Origin: Siphonodentalium dalli
Taxonomy: Eukaryota > Mollusca > Scaphopoda > Gadilida > Siphonodentaliidae
Direction of reading: 5' to 3'
Assembly (NCBI GenBank): GCA_032622095.1
Contig: CP136063.1
Span: 185,051,956-185,115,955, forward strand
DNA: 64,000 nucleotides
The notes beneath the pieces were generated by a model. It saw nothing but the letters and a program-made list of their open reading frames with translations, was not told the origin of the DNA and did not search any database. Made by a program: the position numbers and the translations under genes. Below are positions 22,540 to 34,900 of this stretch, one piece after another (position 1 is the stretch's first letter; every line of letters starts with the position of its first letter).

Positions 22540-23034
22540 GGTGACCCGACTTCGTCCGAGCTTTGACCTTGAATTGTCCATTTTGAAGGTCAAGGTCAAG
22601 TGGGGTCACGATTTGACCAGTCCAAAACACTGCCCGGACAAAAGTACCCGACAAACGTGCCCGTCGAAATCCATCCGGTTTTACCAGATTTGACCTTGAA
22701 TTGATCATTTTGAAGGTCAAGGTCAGGTCGGGTCACGATTTGACCCATCCAAAACACCCAGTGGACAAAAGTGACCCTATGTATAAAATTTCGTCGCAAT
22801 CCCATCAAAATTGGCGATTTGACCTTGAAACGGGCAAATGAATATGCTTATGAGACTCCCCATACGAAAGTATCCCCACATACAAAGTTTCATCGAAATC
22901 CCGTGATATTAGGGCGTTTGACCTTGAAATGACCCGATTTCAAGGTCAAGGTCACGTCGCACGGGCAAATTAATAGGCATATGTTACTCCCCGGTCGAGC
23001 ATATCCCCACATACCGAGTTTCATCGAAATCGGC
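21553..23034 (+). repeat. 1.45-kb tandem duplication, copy 2
   Basis: This is a second copy of 20104-21552, starting with the same CGAAAGCGACAAAAAGTGCG. It contains an extra segment at about 22350-22448 that is absent from copy 1 but is also part of the dispersed repeat at 1490-2070. That points to deletion in copy 1 rather than insertion here. The copies differ by scattered substitutions, so the duplication is not very recent. Confidence 0.78.
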
Positions 23035-23108
23035 TCGGCCGTTTTTGAGTCCATCGATTACAGACAGACAGACAGACACACACACACACACAGATCTTCC
23101 AAAATATA

Positions 23109-24290
23109 TAATAGACTAGCCGATGAGGCCGGCGTTGTCCGGGCTATTCAAAAACCAAATTTCAAGTCGATAGTTCTACCCGTTTCCGAGATCTGGTCTG
23201 CGCATGCGCGAAGCTGGCGTCGCACGGGCTCGGCGACCCGATAAAATTCGTATCCGGGGCAAGATACATTCACGTACCAAATTTCAAGTCGATAGCTCCA
23301 CCCGTTTCCGAGATCTTGTCTGCGCATGCGCGAAACTGGCGTCGCACGGGCTCGGCGACCCGATAAAATTCGTATCCGGGGCAAGATACATTCACATAGC
23401 AAATTTCAAGTCGATAGCTCCACCCGTTTCCGAGATCTCGACTGCGCATGCGCTGTACGGGCGTCGCTCGGGCTCGCCAATACGACAGCGACGACCGGCT
23501 GGTCAAACTACACACACGTACCAAGTTTCGAGTCGATAGCTCCACCCGTTTCCGAGATCTCTTTTGCGCATGCGCTTCACGGGCGTCGCACGGGCTCGCC
23601 AATACGACAACGACGATCGCCTGGCCAAACTACACACACGTACGAAATTTCAAGTCGATAGCTCCACCCGTTTCCGAGATCTGGTCTGCGCATGCGCGAA
23701 GCTGGCGTCGCACGGGCTCGGCGACCCGATAAAATTCTTATCCCGGGCAAGATACATTCACATAGTAAATTTCAAGTCGATATCTCCACCCGTTTCCGAG
23801 ATCTCGTCTGCGAATGCGCGAAGCGGGCGCCGCACGGGCTCGCTAATACGACGTTGACGACCGCCTGATCAAACTACACACACGTACCAAGTTACGTCCC
23901 GATCGGTCGAGAATCGTAGATTTATATAAATGACATACAGACATACAGACAGACAGAGGTCTTCAAAATATATACGAGACTAGCCGATGAGCCCGACGTT
24001 GTCCGGGCTATTCAAAAACCAAATTTCAAGTCAATAGCTCCACCCGTTTCCGAGATCTGGTCTGCGCATGCGCGAAGCTGGTGTCGCACGGGCTCGGTGA
24101 CCCGATAAAATTCGTATCCGGGGCAAGATACATTCACATAGCACATAGCAAATTTCAAGTCGATAGCTCCACCCGTTTCCGAGATCTCGTCTGCGCATGC
24201 GCTGCACGGGCTCGCTAATACGACAGCGACGACCGCCTGGTCAAACTACACACACGTACCAAGTTTCGAGTCGATAGCTCCACCCGTTTC
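23109..24290 (+). repeat. 122-bp tandem repeat array
   Basis: CGTTTCCGAG recurs at 23181, 23303, 23425, 23547, 23669 and 23791, an exact 122-bp spacing. Each unit holds TGCGCATGCGC, a GTCGCACGGGCTCG block and TTCAAGTCGATAGCTCCACC. Two head sequences beginning ACTAGCCGATGAG (23109 and 23976), each preceded by CAGACAGACA-type simple repeats, suggest two element copies head to tail. Open frames on both strands come from the repeat, and 122 is not a multiple of 3. Confidence 0.9.
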
Positions 24291-27250
24291 CTGACCCAAT
24301 TTCTTAAAATCTCAACTGCGTGTGGCGGAAATCCTATACAGAATTGCCTGTCTGTGATATCGAATTCACGAAGAGCTAGGCCGTGATACTTACTCCTCAC
24401 TAATTTTAATGGCGTAATATGTGAATTTTCGGGGTCCCGACTCTATTTCGTGACCCGTCCTGACCCAATTTCTCAAAATCTGAACTGCGCGTGGTGGAAA
24501 TCCTCTACAGAATTGCCTGCCCTGTCTGTGTTGTCGAAATCACGAAGATTTAGGCCGTGATACTTACTCGTCACCAATTTTAATGGCGTAATATGTGTAT
24601 TTTCGGGGTCCAGACTCTATTTCGTGACCAGTCCTGACCCAATTTCTCAAATTCTGAACTGCATGTGGCGGAAATCCTGTACAGAATTGCATGCCCTGTG
24701 TGTGATGTCGAAATCACAAAGAGTTAGGCCGTGATATTAACTCGTCACCAATTTTAATGGCGTAATATATAAATTTTCGGGGTCCAGACTCTATTTCTTG
24801 ACCCGTCCTGACCCATTTCTTAAAATCTGAACTGCGTGTGGCGGAAATCCTGTACAGAATTGCCTGCCCTGTCTGTGATGTCGAAATCACGAAGAGTAAA
24901 GCCGCTATACTTACTCGTCACCACATTAAATGGCGTAATATATGAATTTTCGGGATCCCGACTCTATTTCGTGACCCGTCCTGACCCCATTTCTTAAAAT
25001 CTGAACTGCGTGTGGCGGAAATCCTGTACAGAATTGCCTGCCCTGCTTATGTTGTCGAAATCAGGAAGAGTATGGCCGTGATACTTACTCGTCACCAATT
25101 TTAATGGCGTAATATATGAATTTCCGGGGTCCCGACTCTATTTCGTGACCCGTCCTGACCCAATTACTCAAAATCTGAACAGCGTGTGGCGGAAATCCTA
25201 TACATAATTGCATGCCCCTGTCTGTGATATCGAAAGCACGAAGAGTTAGGCCGTGATACTTACTCGTCACCAATTTTAATGGCGTAATATGTGAATTTTC
25301 GGGGCCCCGTCCCTATTTCGTGACCCGTACTGACCCCATTTCTTAAAATCTGAACTGCGTGTGGCGGAAATCCTATACAGAATTACATACCCTGCCTGTG
25401 TTGTCGAAATCACGACGAGAAAGGCCGTGATACATACTCGTCACACATTTCAATGGCGTAATATATTAATTTCCGGGGTCCTGACTCTATTTCGTGTACC
25501 GTCCTGACCCAATTTCTTAAAATCTCAACTGCGTGTGGCGGAAATCCTATACAGAATTGCCTGTCTGTGATATCCGATTCACGAAGAGCTAGGCCGTGAT
25601 ACTTACTCCTCACTAATTTTAATGGCGTAATATGTGAATTTTCGGGGTCCCGACTCTATTTCGTGACCCGTCCTGACCCAATTTCTCAAAATCTGAACTG
25701 CGTGTGGTGGAAATCCTGTACAGAATTGCATGCCCTGTCTGTGTTGTCGAAATCACGAAGATTTAGGCCGTGATACTTACTCGTCACCAATTTTAATGGC
25801 GTAATATGTGTATTTTCGGGGTCCAGACTCTATTTCGTGACTGGTCAGTCCTGACCCAATTTCTCAAATTCTGAACTGCGTGTGGCGGAAATCCTGTACA
25901 GAATTGCCTGCCCTGTCTGTGATGTCGAAATCACGAAGAGTAACGCCGCTATACTTACTCGTCACCACATTAAATGGCGTAATATATGAATTTTCGGGGT
26001 CCCGACTCTATTTCGTGACCCGTCCTGACCCCATTTCTTAAAATCTGAACTGCGTGTGGTGGAAATCCTGTACAGAATTGCCTGCCCTGTCTGTGAAGTC
26101 GAAATCACGAAGAGCTAGGCCGTGATACTTACTCGACACCAATTGTAATGGCGCAATATTTGAATTTTCGGGGTCCCGACTCTATTTCGTGACCCGTCCT
26201 GACCCAATTTCTGAAAATCTCAACTGCTTGTGGCGGAAATCCTGTACAGAATTGCCTGCCCTGCCTGCGTTGTCGAAATCACGAAGAGTAAGGCGGTGAT
26301 ACTTACTCGTCACCCATTTTAATGGCATAATATGTAAATTTTCGGGGTGCCGACTCTATTTCGTGACCCGTCCTGACCCAATTTAAAAAAAAAAACTGCG
26401 TGTGCCGTGGCGGAAATCATGTCTAGAATTGTCTGCCCTGCCTGTGTTTTCAAAATCACGAAGAATACGGCCGTGATACTTACTCGTCGCCACTTTAAAT
26501 GGCGTAATATGTGAATTTTCGGGGTCCCGACTCTATTTCGTGACCCGCCCTGACCCAATTTCTGAAAATCTCAACTGCGTGTGACGGAAATCCTGTACAG
26601 AATTGTCTGCCCTGCCTGTGTTGTCGAAATCACGAAGTGTAAGGCCGTGATACTTACTCGTCACCACATTAAATGGCGTAATATATGAATTTTCGAGGTC
26701 CCGACTCTATTTCGTGACCCGTCCTGGTCCCATTTCTTAAAATCTGAACTGCGTGTGGCGGAAACCCTGTACAGAATTGTCTGCCCTGTCTGTGCTGTCG
26801 AAATCACGAAGAGCAAGGCCGTGATACTTACTCGTCGCCACTTTAAATGGCGTAATATATGAATTTTTCGGGATCCCGACTCTATTTCGTGCCCCGTCCT
26901 GACCCCATTTCTTGAATTCTCAACTGCATGTGGAGGAAACCCGGTTTTAAATGGTTCACCCTGGCTGGGTTGTCAATATCACGACCAGTAATAGCGTAAT
27001 ACTTACTCGTCGCCACATTAAATGGCATAATATATGAATTTCCGGGGTCCCGACTCTATTTCGTTACCCGTCCTGATCCCATTTCTTGAAATCTGAATTG
27101 CTTGTAGCGGAAATCCTGTTTGCTATGGTTCACTATGACTGCGTTATCAAAATCACGACGAGTTATGCCGTGATATTTACTCGCCGCCACTTTAAATGGC
27201 GTAATATGTGAATTTTCCGGGGCACGACACTAGTTCGTGAACCGGTCGGG
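24291..27250 (+). repeat. 174-bp satellite array, about 17 monomers
   Basis: TTTCGTGACCCGTCCTGACC recurs near 24447, 24621, 24795, 24968, 25142, 25317 and 25491 and onward, giving a period of 173-175 bp. Each monomer includes a TGTGGCGGAAATCCTGTACA block, CCGTGATACTTACTCGTC and AATGGCGTAATAT. Divergence increases toward the right end. Short minus-strand open frames are not conserved between monomers. Confidence 0.92.
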
Positions 27251-28460
27251 TCACATTTCTCAAAACTGCACGTGATGGGAATACTGTTTGGAATGTGACC
27301 ATGCAGATAAAAGTGTTCCGTCTTCTTATACCTATACAAACTAAATTTCAAATGGATATCCCCATTACTCCACGGAATGCTCGTTCAATGTAAAGTGCTT
27401 GAAGGTCAAGATCACGCAGCACGAACTTGTCTGTAGCGTATAAATATTCCCCGGGTCAAAATAGTTCCACATACGAAGATTCAGCCTAATCGGTAAAACG
27501 GTTCTCAAGTTCTGAATTAGTATATAAAAACCGCAAATTTGTACGCCTGATCGCCTGTACGCCTGATCGCGTCGCGATTCACCTCGTGAAAAATCCTACC
27601 TCCATATATATATATACATATATATACATATATATACATATATATATATACAAATATATATATGTACACACTAGCAGATTAGCCCGACTCTGGTGGCATT
27701 CGTCCCGTGGGTTTGTTCGAAAAAGCAATTGCAACAGCTTCCGAGACACATATGCTGCAATTGCACCAAATTTCGTCGAAATCCGCAAGTTTTACCCGAT
27801 TTGAAGGTGAAGGTCAGGTCCTGGTCACGATTTGACCCGTCCAATACACTCCCCGGACAAAAGTCACCTAGGTATAACATTTCGTATCTGATTTGACCTT
27901 GAATTGATTATTTTGAAGGTCAATGTCAGGACGGGGTCACGATTTGACCCGTGCTTGACACATCCCGGACAAAAGTATCCCTAGGTAGCAAGTTTGGGCT
28001 CAATCGGTCCAGCCGTTTTCGAGTCTATAAAGGACACACACATATATATCATTTGTGGTACCCGTTTCAAGGTCAAGGTCACATCGGGTGGACAAACTGT
28101 CCCGATGAATATCTCCCCCGTTCCTTGGTACCACTAAGTACGAAATTTCGTCTCGAAATCCCCAGTTTCCGAGACGGTCGGTATTTATATTCGTCGTGTA
28201 TATAAACGCTCTTTATCAACGACGCCGCAGATACGAACGCTCTTTAACAATCACGCGATTAACCCATCAATCCCCATTGTGGTGGCAGTTGAAGGGTGAA
28301 GGAGTGGTCGTACGGGCTCGTGAATGGTCAGATGAAACTTCTCGTGTCTTTTTATCCTTAGATAGCAAGTTTGGGCCCAATCCGTCGAGCCGTTTTCGAG
28401 CTTTTTTAGCGTGCACATATATATACGAAGTCTAAAAAATATATGGTAGATATTTGTCAA
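27251..28460 (+). repeat. TCAAGGTCA-rich dispersed repeats with TA microsatellite
   Basis: The region includes a TATATACA/TA microsatellite at about 27604-27665 and an ACTAGCAGATTAGCCCGAC head at 27668. TTTGAAGGTGAAGGTCAGG, GACCTTGAATTGATTATTTT and CACGATTTGACCCGT blocks match 21060-21250, 22550-22740 and 43700-44200. It appears to be several incomplete copies joined together. Confidence 0.65.
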
Positions 28461-28902
28461 TGTGTGTCTGTGTTATATGGAAATTCACAGGGACCATCTA
28501 GATAACAACAGAGGGGTCTATTTTTGGTACTTTCTCCGGAAGGGGAGAGGTGCACACGAATTGATAAACCTGTTCAGCGCCGATTTCCACAAAGTTGATA
28601 CACATTCATCTCCATGAAACGAGGAATCTAATCATGTGATTTCAAGATGGCAAAAGTGGCGCTATTTGAGTAAGGGGAGCAGTGAAGGGATGGGGGCACC
28701 AAAATCGCACTTCCACAAAAAGCCAATTTGGCATTTTTGTCGGCCATGTTTTTCGGTGGTTACCATGGCAACCATGTGCTCTCCCTAGCTTGGCATGATA
28801 TCTATATCCACAAGATATCACCTCCGGATGTTGTATACAAAGTTTGTTGCTTTTACCATAAAATGCACAATTCACCCCTTTTTTGATACGGAGCCGCCGT
28901 AC
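28461..28902. other. Unassigned single-copy-looking DNA
   Basis: No repeat relation to the rest of the window and no supported gene was seen. Confidence 0.4.
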
Positions 28903-31900
28903 TAATGATAATAAGATAATGAGCCTGTGATAATAAGATAATGAGCCTATGGTAATAAGATAATGAGCCTATGATAATAAGATAATGAGCCTATGATAAT
29001 AAGATAATGAGCCTATGATAATAAGATAATGAGCCTATGGTAATAAGATAATTTGCCTATGGTAATAAGTCTATGATAATAAGATAATGAGCCTGTGATA
29101 ATAAGATAATGAGCCTATGGTAATAAGATAATGAGCCTATGATAATAAGATAATGAGCCTATGATAATAAGATAATGAGCCTATGTTAATAAGATAATGA
29201 GCTTATGTTAATAAGATAATGAGCCTATGGTAATAAGATAATGAGCCTATGATAATAAGATAATGAGCCTATGATAATAAGATAATGAGCCTATGATAAT
29301 AAGATAATGAGCCTATGGTAATAAGATAATGAGCCTATGATAATAAGATAATGAGCCTATGATAATAAGATAATGAGCCTATGGTAATAAGATAATGAGC
29401 CTATGATAATAAGATAATGAGCCTATGATAATAAGATAATGAGCCTATGATAATAAGATAATGAGCCTATGGTAATAAGATAATGAGCCTATGCTAATAA
29501 GATAATGAGCCTATGGTAATAAGATAATAAGCATATGATAATAAGATAATGAGCCTATGATAATAAGATAATGAGCCTATGATAATAAGATAATGAGCCT
29601 ATGATAATAAGATAATAAGCATATGTTAATAAGATAATGAGCCTATGATAATAAAATAATGAGCCTATGGTAATACCATAATGAGCCTATGCTAATAAGA
29701 TAATGAGCCTATGATAATAAGATAATGAGCCTATGGTAATAAGATAATAAGCATATGATAATAAGATAATGAGCCTATGATAATAAGATAATGAGCCTAT
29801 GATAATAAGATAATGAGCCTATGATAATAAGATAATGAGCCAATGGTAATAAGATAATGAGCCTATGATAATAAGATAATGAGCCTATGGTAATAATATA
29901 ATGAGCCTATGGTAATAAGATAATGAGCCTATGGTAATAAGCCTATGATAATAAGATAATGAGCGTATGGTAATAAGATAATGAGCCTATGATAATAAGC
30001 CTATGATAATAAGATAATGAGCCTATGGTAATAAGATAATGAGCCTATGATAATACGATAATGAGCCTATGGTAATAAGATAATGAGCCTATGGTAATAA
30101 GATAATGAGCCTATGATAATAAGATAATGAGCCTATGGTAATAAGATAATGAGCCTATGGTAATAAGATAATGAGCCTATGATAATAAGATAATGAATCT
30201 ATGATAATAAGATAATGAGCCTATGGTAATAAGATAATGAGCCTATGGTAATAAGATAATGAGCCTATGATAATAAGATAATGAGCCTATGATAATAAGA
30301 TAATGAGCCTGTGATAATAAGATAATGAGCCTATGATAATAAGATAATGAGCCTATGGTAATAAGATAATGAGCCTATGGTAATAAGATAATGAGCCTAT
30401 GGTAATAAGATAATGAGCCTATGGTAATAAGATAATGAGCCTATGATAATAAGATAATGAGCATATGATAATAAGATAATGAGCCTGTGATAATAAGATA
30501 ATGAGCCTATGATAATAAGATAATGAGCCTATGATAATAAGATAATGAGCCTATGATAATAAGATAATGAGCCTATGGTAATAAGATAATGAGCCTATGG
30601 TAATAAGATAATGAGCCTATGATAATAAGATAATGAGCCTATGATAATAAGATAATGAGCCTATGGTAATAAGATAATGAGCCTATGATAATAAGATAAT
30701 GAGCCTATGGTAATAAGATAATGAGCCTATGATAATAAGATAATGAGCCTATGATAATAAGATAATGAGCCTGTGATAATAAGATAATGAGCCTATGATA
30801 ATAAGATAATGAGCCTATGGTAATAACATAATGAGCCTATGATAATAAGATAATGAGCCTATGATAATAAGATAATGGGCCTATGGTAATAAGATAATGA
30901 GCCTATGGTAATAAGTCTATGATAATAAGATAATGAGCCTGTGATAATAAGATAATGAGCCTATGGTAATAAGATAATGAGCCTATGATAATAAGATAAT
31001 GAGCCTATGATAATAAGATAATGAGCCTATGATAATAAGATAATGAGCCTATGGTAATAAGATAATTTGCCTATGGTAATAAGTCTATGATAATAAGATA
31101 ATGAGCCTGTGATAATAAGATAATGAGCCTATGGTAATAAGATAATGAGCCTATGATAATAAGATAATGAGCCTATGATAATAAGATAATGAGCCTATGA
31201 TAATAAGATAATGAGCCTATGATAATAAGATAATGGGCCTATGGTAATAAGATAATGAGCCTATGGTAATAAGATAATGAGCCTATGATAATAAGATAAT
31301 GAGCCTATGATAATAAGATAATGAGCCTCTGATAATAAGATAATGAGCCTATGATTATAAGATAATGAGTCTACGATAATAAGATAATGAGCCTATGATA
31401 ATAAGATAATGAGCCTATTATAATAAGATAATGAGCCTATGATAATAAGATAATGAGCCTATGATAATAAGATAATGAGCCTATGGTAATAAGATAATTT
31501 GCCTATGGTAATAAGTCTATGATAATAAGATAATGAGTCTACGATAATAAGATAATGAGCCTATGATAATAAGATAATGAGCCTATGATAATAAGATAAT
31601 GAGCCTATGATAATAAGATAATGAGCCTATGATAATAAGATAATGAGCCTATGTTAATAAGATAATTTGCCTATGGTAATAAGTCTATGATAATAAGATA
31701 ATGAGCCTGTGATAATAAGATAATGAGCCTATGGTAATAAGATAATGAGCCTATGATAATAAGATAATGAGCCTATGATAATAAGATAATGAGCCTATGA
31801 TAATAAGATAATGAGCCTATGGTAATAAGATAATGAGCCTATGGTAATAAGATAATGAGCCTATGATAATAAGATAATGAGCCTATGATAATAAGATAAT

Positions 31901-34900
31901 GAGCCTATGATAATAAGATAATGAGCCTATGTTAATAAGATAATGAGCCTATGATAATAAGATAATAAGCCTATGATAATAAGATAATGAGCCTATGATA
32001 ATAAGATAATGAGCCTATGTTAATAAGATAATGAGCCTATGATAATAAGATAATAAGCCTATGATAATAAGATAATGAGCCTATGATAATAAGATAATGA
32101 GCCTATGATAATAAGATAATGAGCCTATGATAATAAGATAATGAGCCTATGTTAATAAGATAATGAGCCTATGGTAATAAGATAATGAGCCTATGATAAT
32201 AAGATAATGAGCCTATGATAATAAGATAATGAGCCTATGATAATAAGATAATGAGCCTATGATAATAAGATAATGAGCCTATGATAATAAGATAATAAGC
32301 CTATGATAATACGATAATGGGCCTATGATAATAAGATAACGAGCCTGATAATAAGATAATGAGCCTATGATAATAAGATAATGAGCCTAATAATAAGATA
32401 ATTAGCCTATGATAATAAGATAATGAGCCTATGATACTAAGATAATGAGCCTATGGTAATAAGATAATGAGCCTATGGTAATAAGATAATGAGCCTATGA
32501 TACTAAGATAATGAGCCTATGGTAATAAGATAATGAGCCTATGGTAATAAGATAATGAGCCTATGATAATAAGATAATGAGCCTATGGTAATAAGATAAT
32601 GAGCCTATGATAATAAGATAATGAGCCTATGGTAATAAGATAATGAGCCTATGGTAATAAGATAATGAGCCTATGGCAATAAGATAATGAGCCTATGTTA
32701 ATAAGACAATGAGCCTATGATAATAAGATAATGAGCTTATGGTAATAAGATAATGAGCCTATGGTAATAAGATAATGAGCCTATGATAATAAGATAATGA
32801 GCCTATGATAATAAGATAATGAGCCTATGATAATAAGATGATGAGCCTCTGATAATAAGATAATGAGCTTATGGTAATAAGATAATGAGCCTGATAAGAT
32901 AATGAGCCTATGATAATAAGATAATGAGCCTATGGTAATAAGATAATGAGCCTATGGTAATAAGATAATGAGCCTATGGTAATAAGATAATGAGCCTATG
33001 ATAATAAGATAATGAGCCTATGATAATAAGATAATGAGCCTCTGATAATAAGATAATGAGCCTATGATTATAAGATAATGAGTCTACGATAATAAGATAA
33101 TGAGCCTATGATAATAAGATAATGAGCCTATGATAATAAGATAATGAGCCTATGATAATAAGATAATGAGCCTATGATAATAAGATAATGAGCCTATGGT
33201 AATAAGATAATTTGCCTATGGTAATAAGTCTATGATAATAAGATAATGAGTCTACGATAATAAGATAATGAGCCTATGATAATAAGATAATGAGCCTATG
33301 ATAATAAGATAATGAGCCTATGATAATAAGATAATGAGCCTATGATAATAAGATAATGAGCCTATGTTAATAAGATAATTTGCCTATGGTAATAAGTCTA
33401 TGATAATAAGATAATGAGCCTGTGATAATAAGATAATGAGCCTATGGTAATAAGATAATGAGCCTATGATAATAAGATAATGAGCCTATGATAATAAGAT
33501 AATGAGCCTATGATAATAAGATAATGAGCCTATGGTAATAAGATAATGAGCCTATGGTAATAAGATAATGAGCCTATGATAATAAGATAATGAGCCTATG
33601 ATAATAAGATAATGAGCCTATGATAATAAGATAATGAGCCTATGTTAATAAGATAATGAGCCTATGATAATAAGATAATAAGCCTATGATAATAAGATAA
33701 TGAGCCTATGATAATAAGATAATGAGCCTATGATAATAAGATAATGAGCCTATGGTAATAAGATAATGAGCCTATGGTAATAAGATAATGAGCCTATGGT
33801 AATAAGATAATGAGCCTATGGTAATAAGATAATGAGCCTATGATAATAAGATAATGAGCATATGGTAATAAGATAATGTGCCTATGGTAATAAGATAATG
33901 AGCCTATGGTAATAAGATAATGAGCCTATGGTAATAAGATAATGAGCCTATGATAATAAGATAATGAGCCTATGATAATAAGATAATGAGCCTATGATAA
34001 TAAGATAATGAGCCTATGATAATAAGATAATGAGCCTATGATAATAAGATAATAAGCCTATGATAATACGATAATGAGCCTATGATAATAAGATAACGAG
34101 CCTGATAATAAGATAATGAGCCTATGATAATAAGATAATGAGCCTAATAATAAGATAATTAGCCTATGATAATAAGATAATGAGCCTATGATACTAAGAT
34201 AATGAGCCTATGGTAATAAGATAATGAGCCTATGGTAATAAGATAATGAGCCTATGATACTAAGATAATGAGCCTATGGTAATAAGATAATGAGCCTATG
34301 GTAATAAGATAATGAGCCTATGATAATAAGATAATGAGCCTATGGTAATAAGATAATGAGCCTATGATAATAAGATAATGAGCCTATGATAATAAGATAA
34401 TGAGCCTATGGTAATAAGATAATGAGCCTATGGTAATAAGATAATGAGCCTATGATAATAAGATAATGAGCCTATGATAATAAGATAATGAGCCTATGAT
34501 AATAAGATAATGAGCCTATGTTAATAAGATAATGAGCCTATGATAATAAGATAATAAGCCTATGATAATAAGATAATGAGCCTATGATAATAAGATAATG
34601 AGCCTATGATAATAAGATAATGAGCCTATGGTAATAAGATAATGAGCCTATGGTAATAAGATAATGAGCCTATGGTAATAAGATAATGAGCCTATGGTAA
34701 TAAGATAATGAGCCTATGATAATAAGATAATGAGCATATGGTAATAAGATAATGTGCCTATGGTAATAAGATAATGAGCCTATGGTAATAAGATAATGAG
34801 CCTATGGTAATAAGATAATGAGCCTATGATAATAAGATAATGAGCCTATGATAATAAGATAATGAGCCTATGATAATAAGATAATGAGCCTATGATAATA

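Noticed and set aside
23148-23857. Overlapping Arg-rich open frames on both strands
   Set aside because: They are products of the 122-bp GC-rich tandem repeat. The period is not a multiple of 3, so the frames rotate and no constant protein results.
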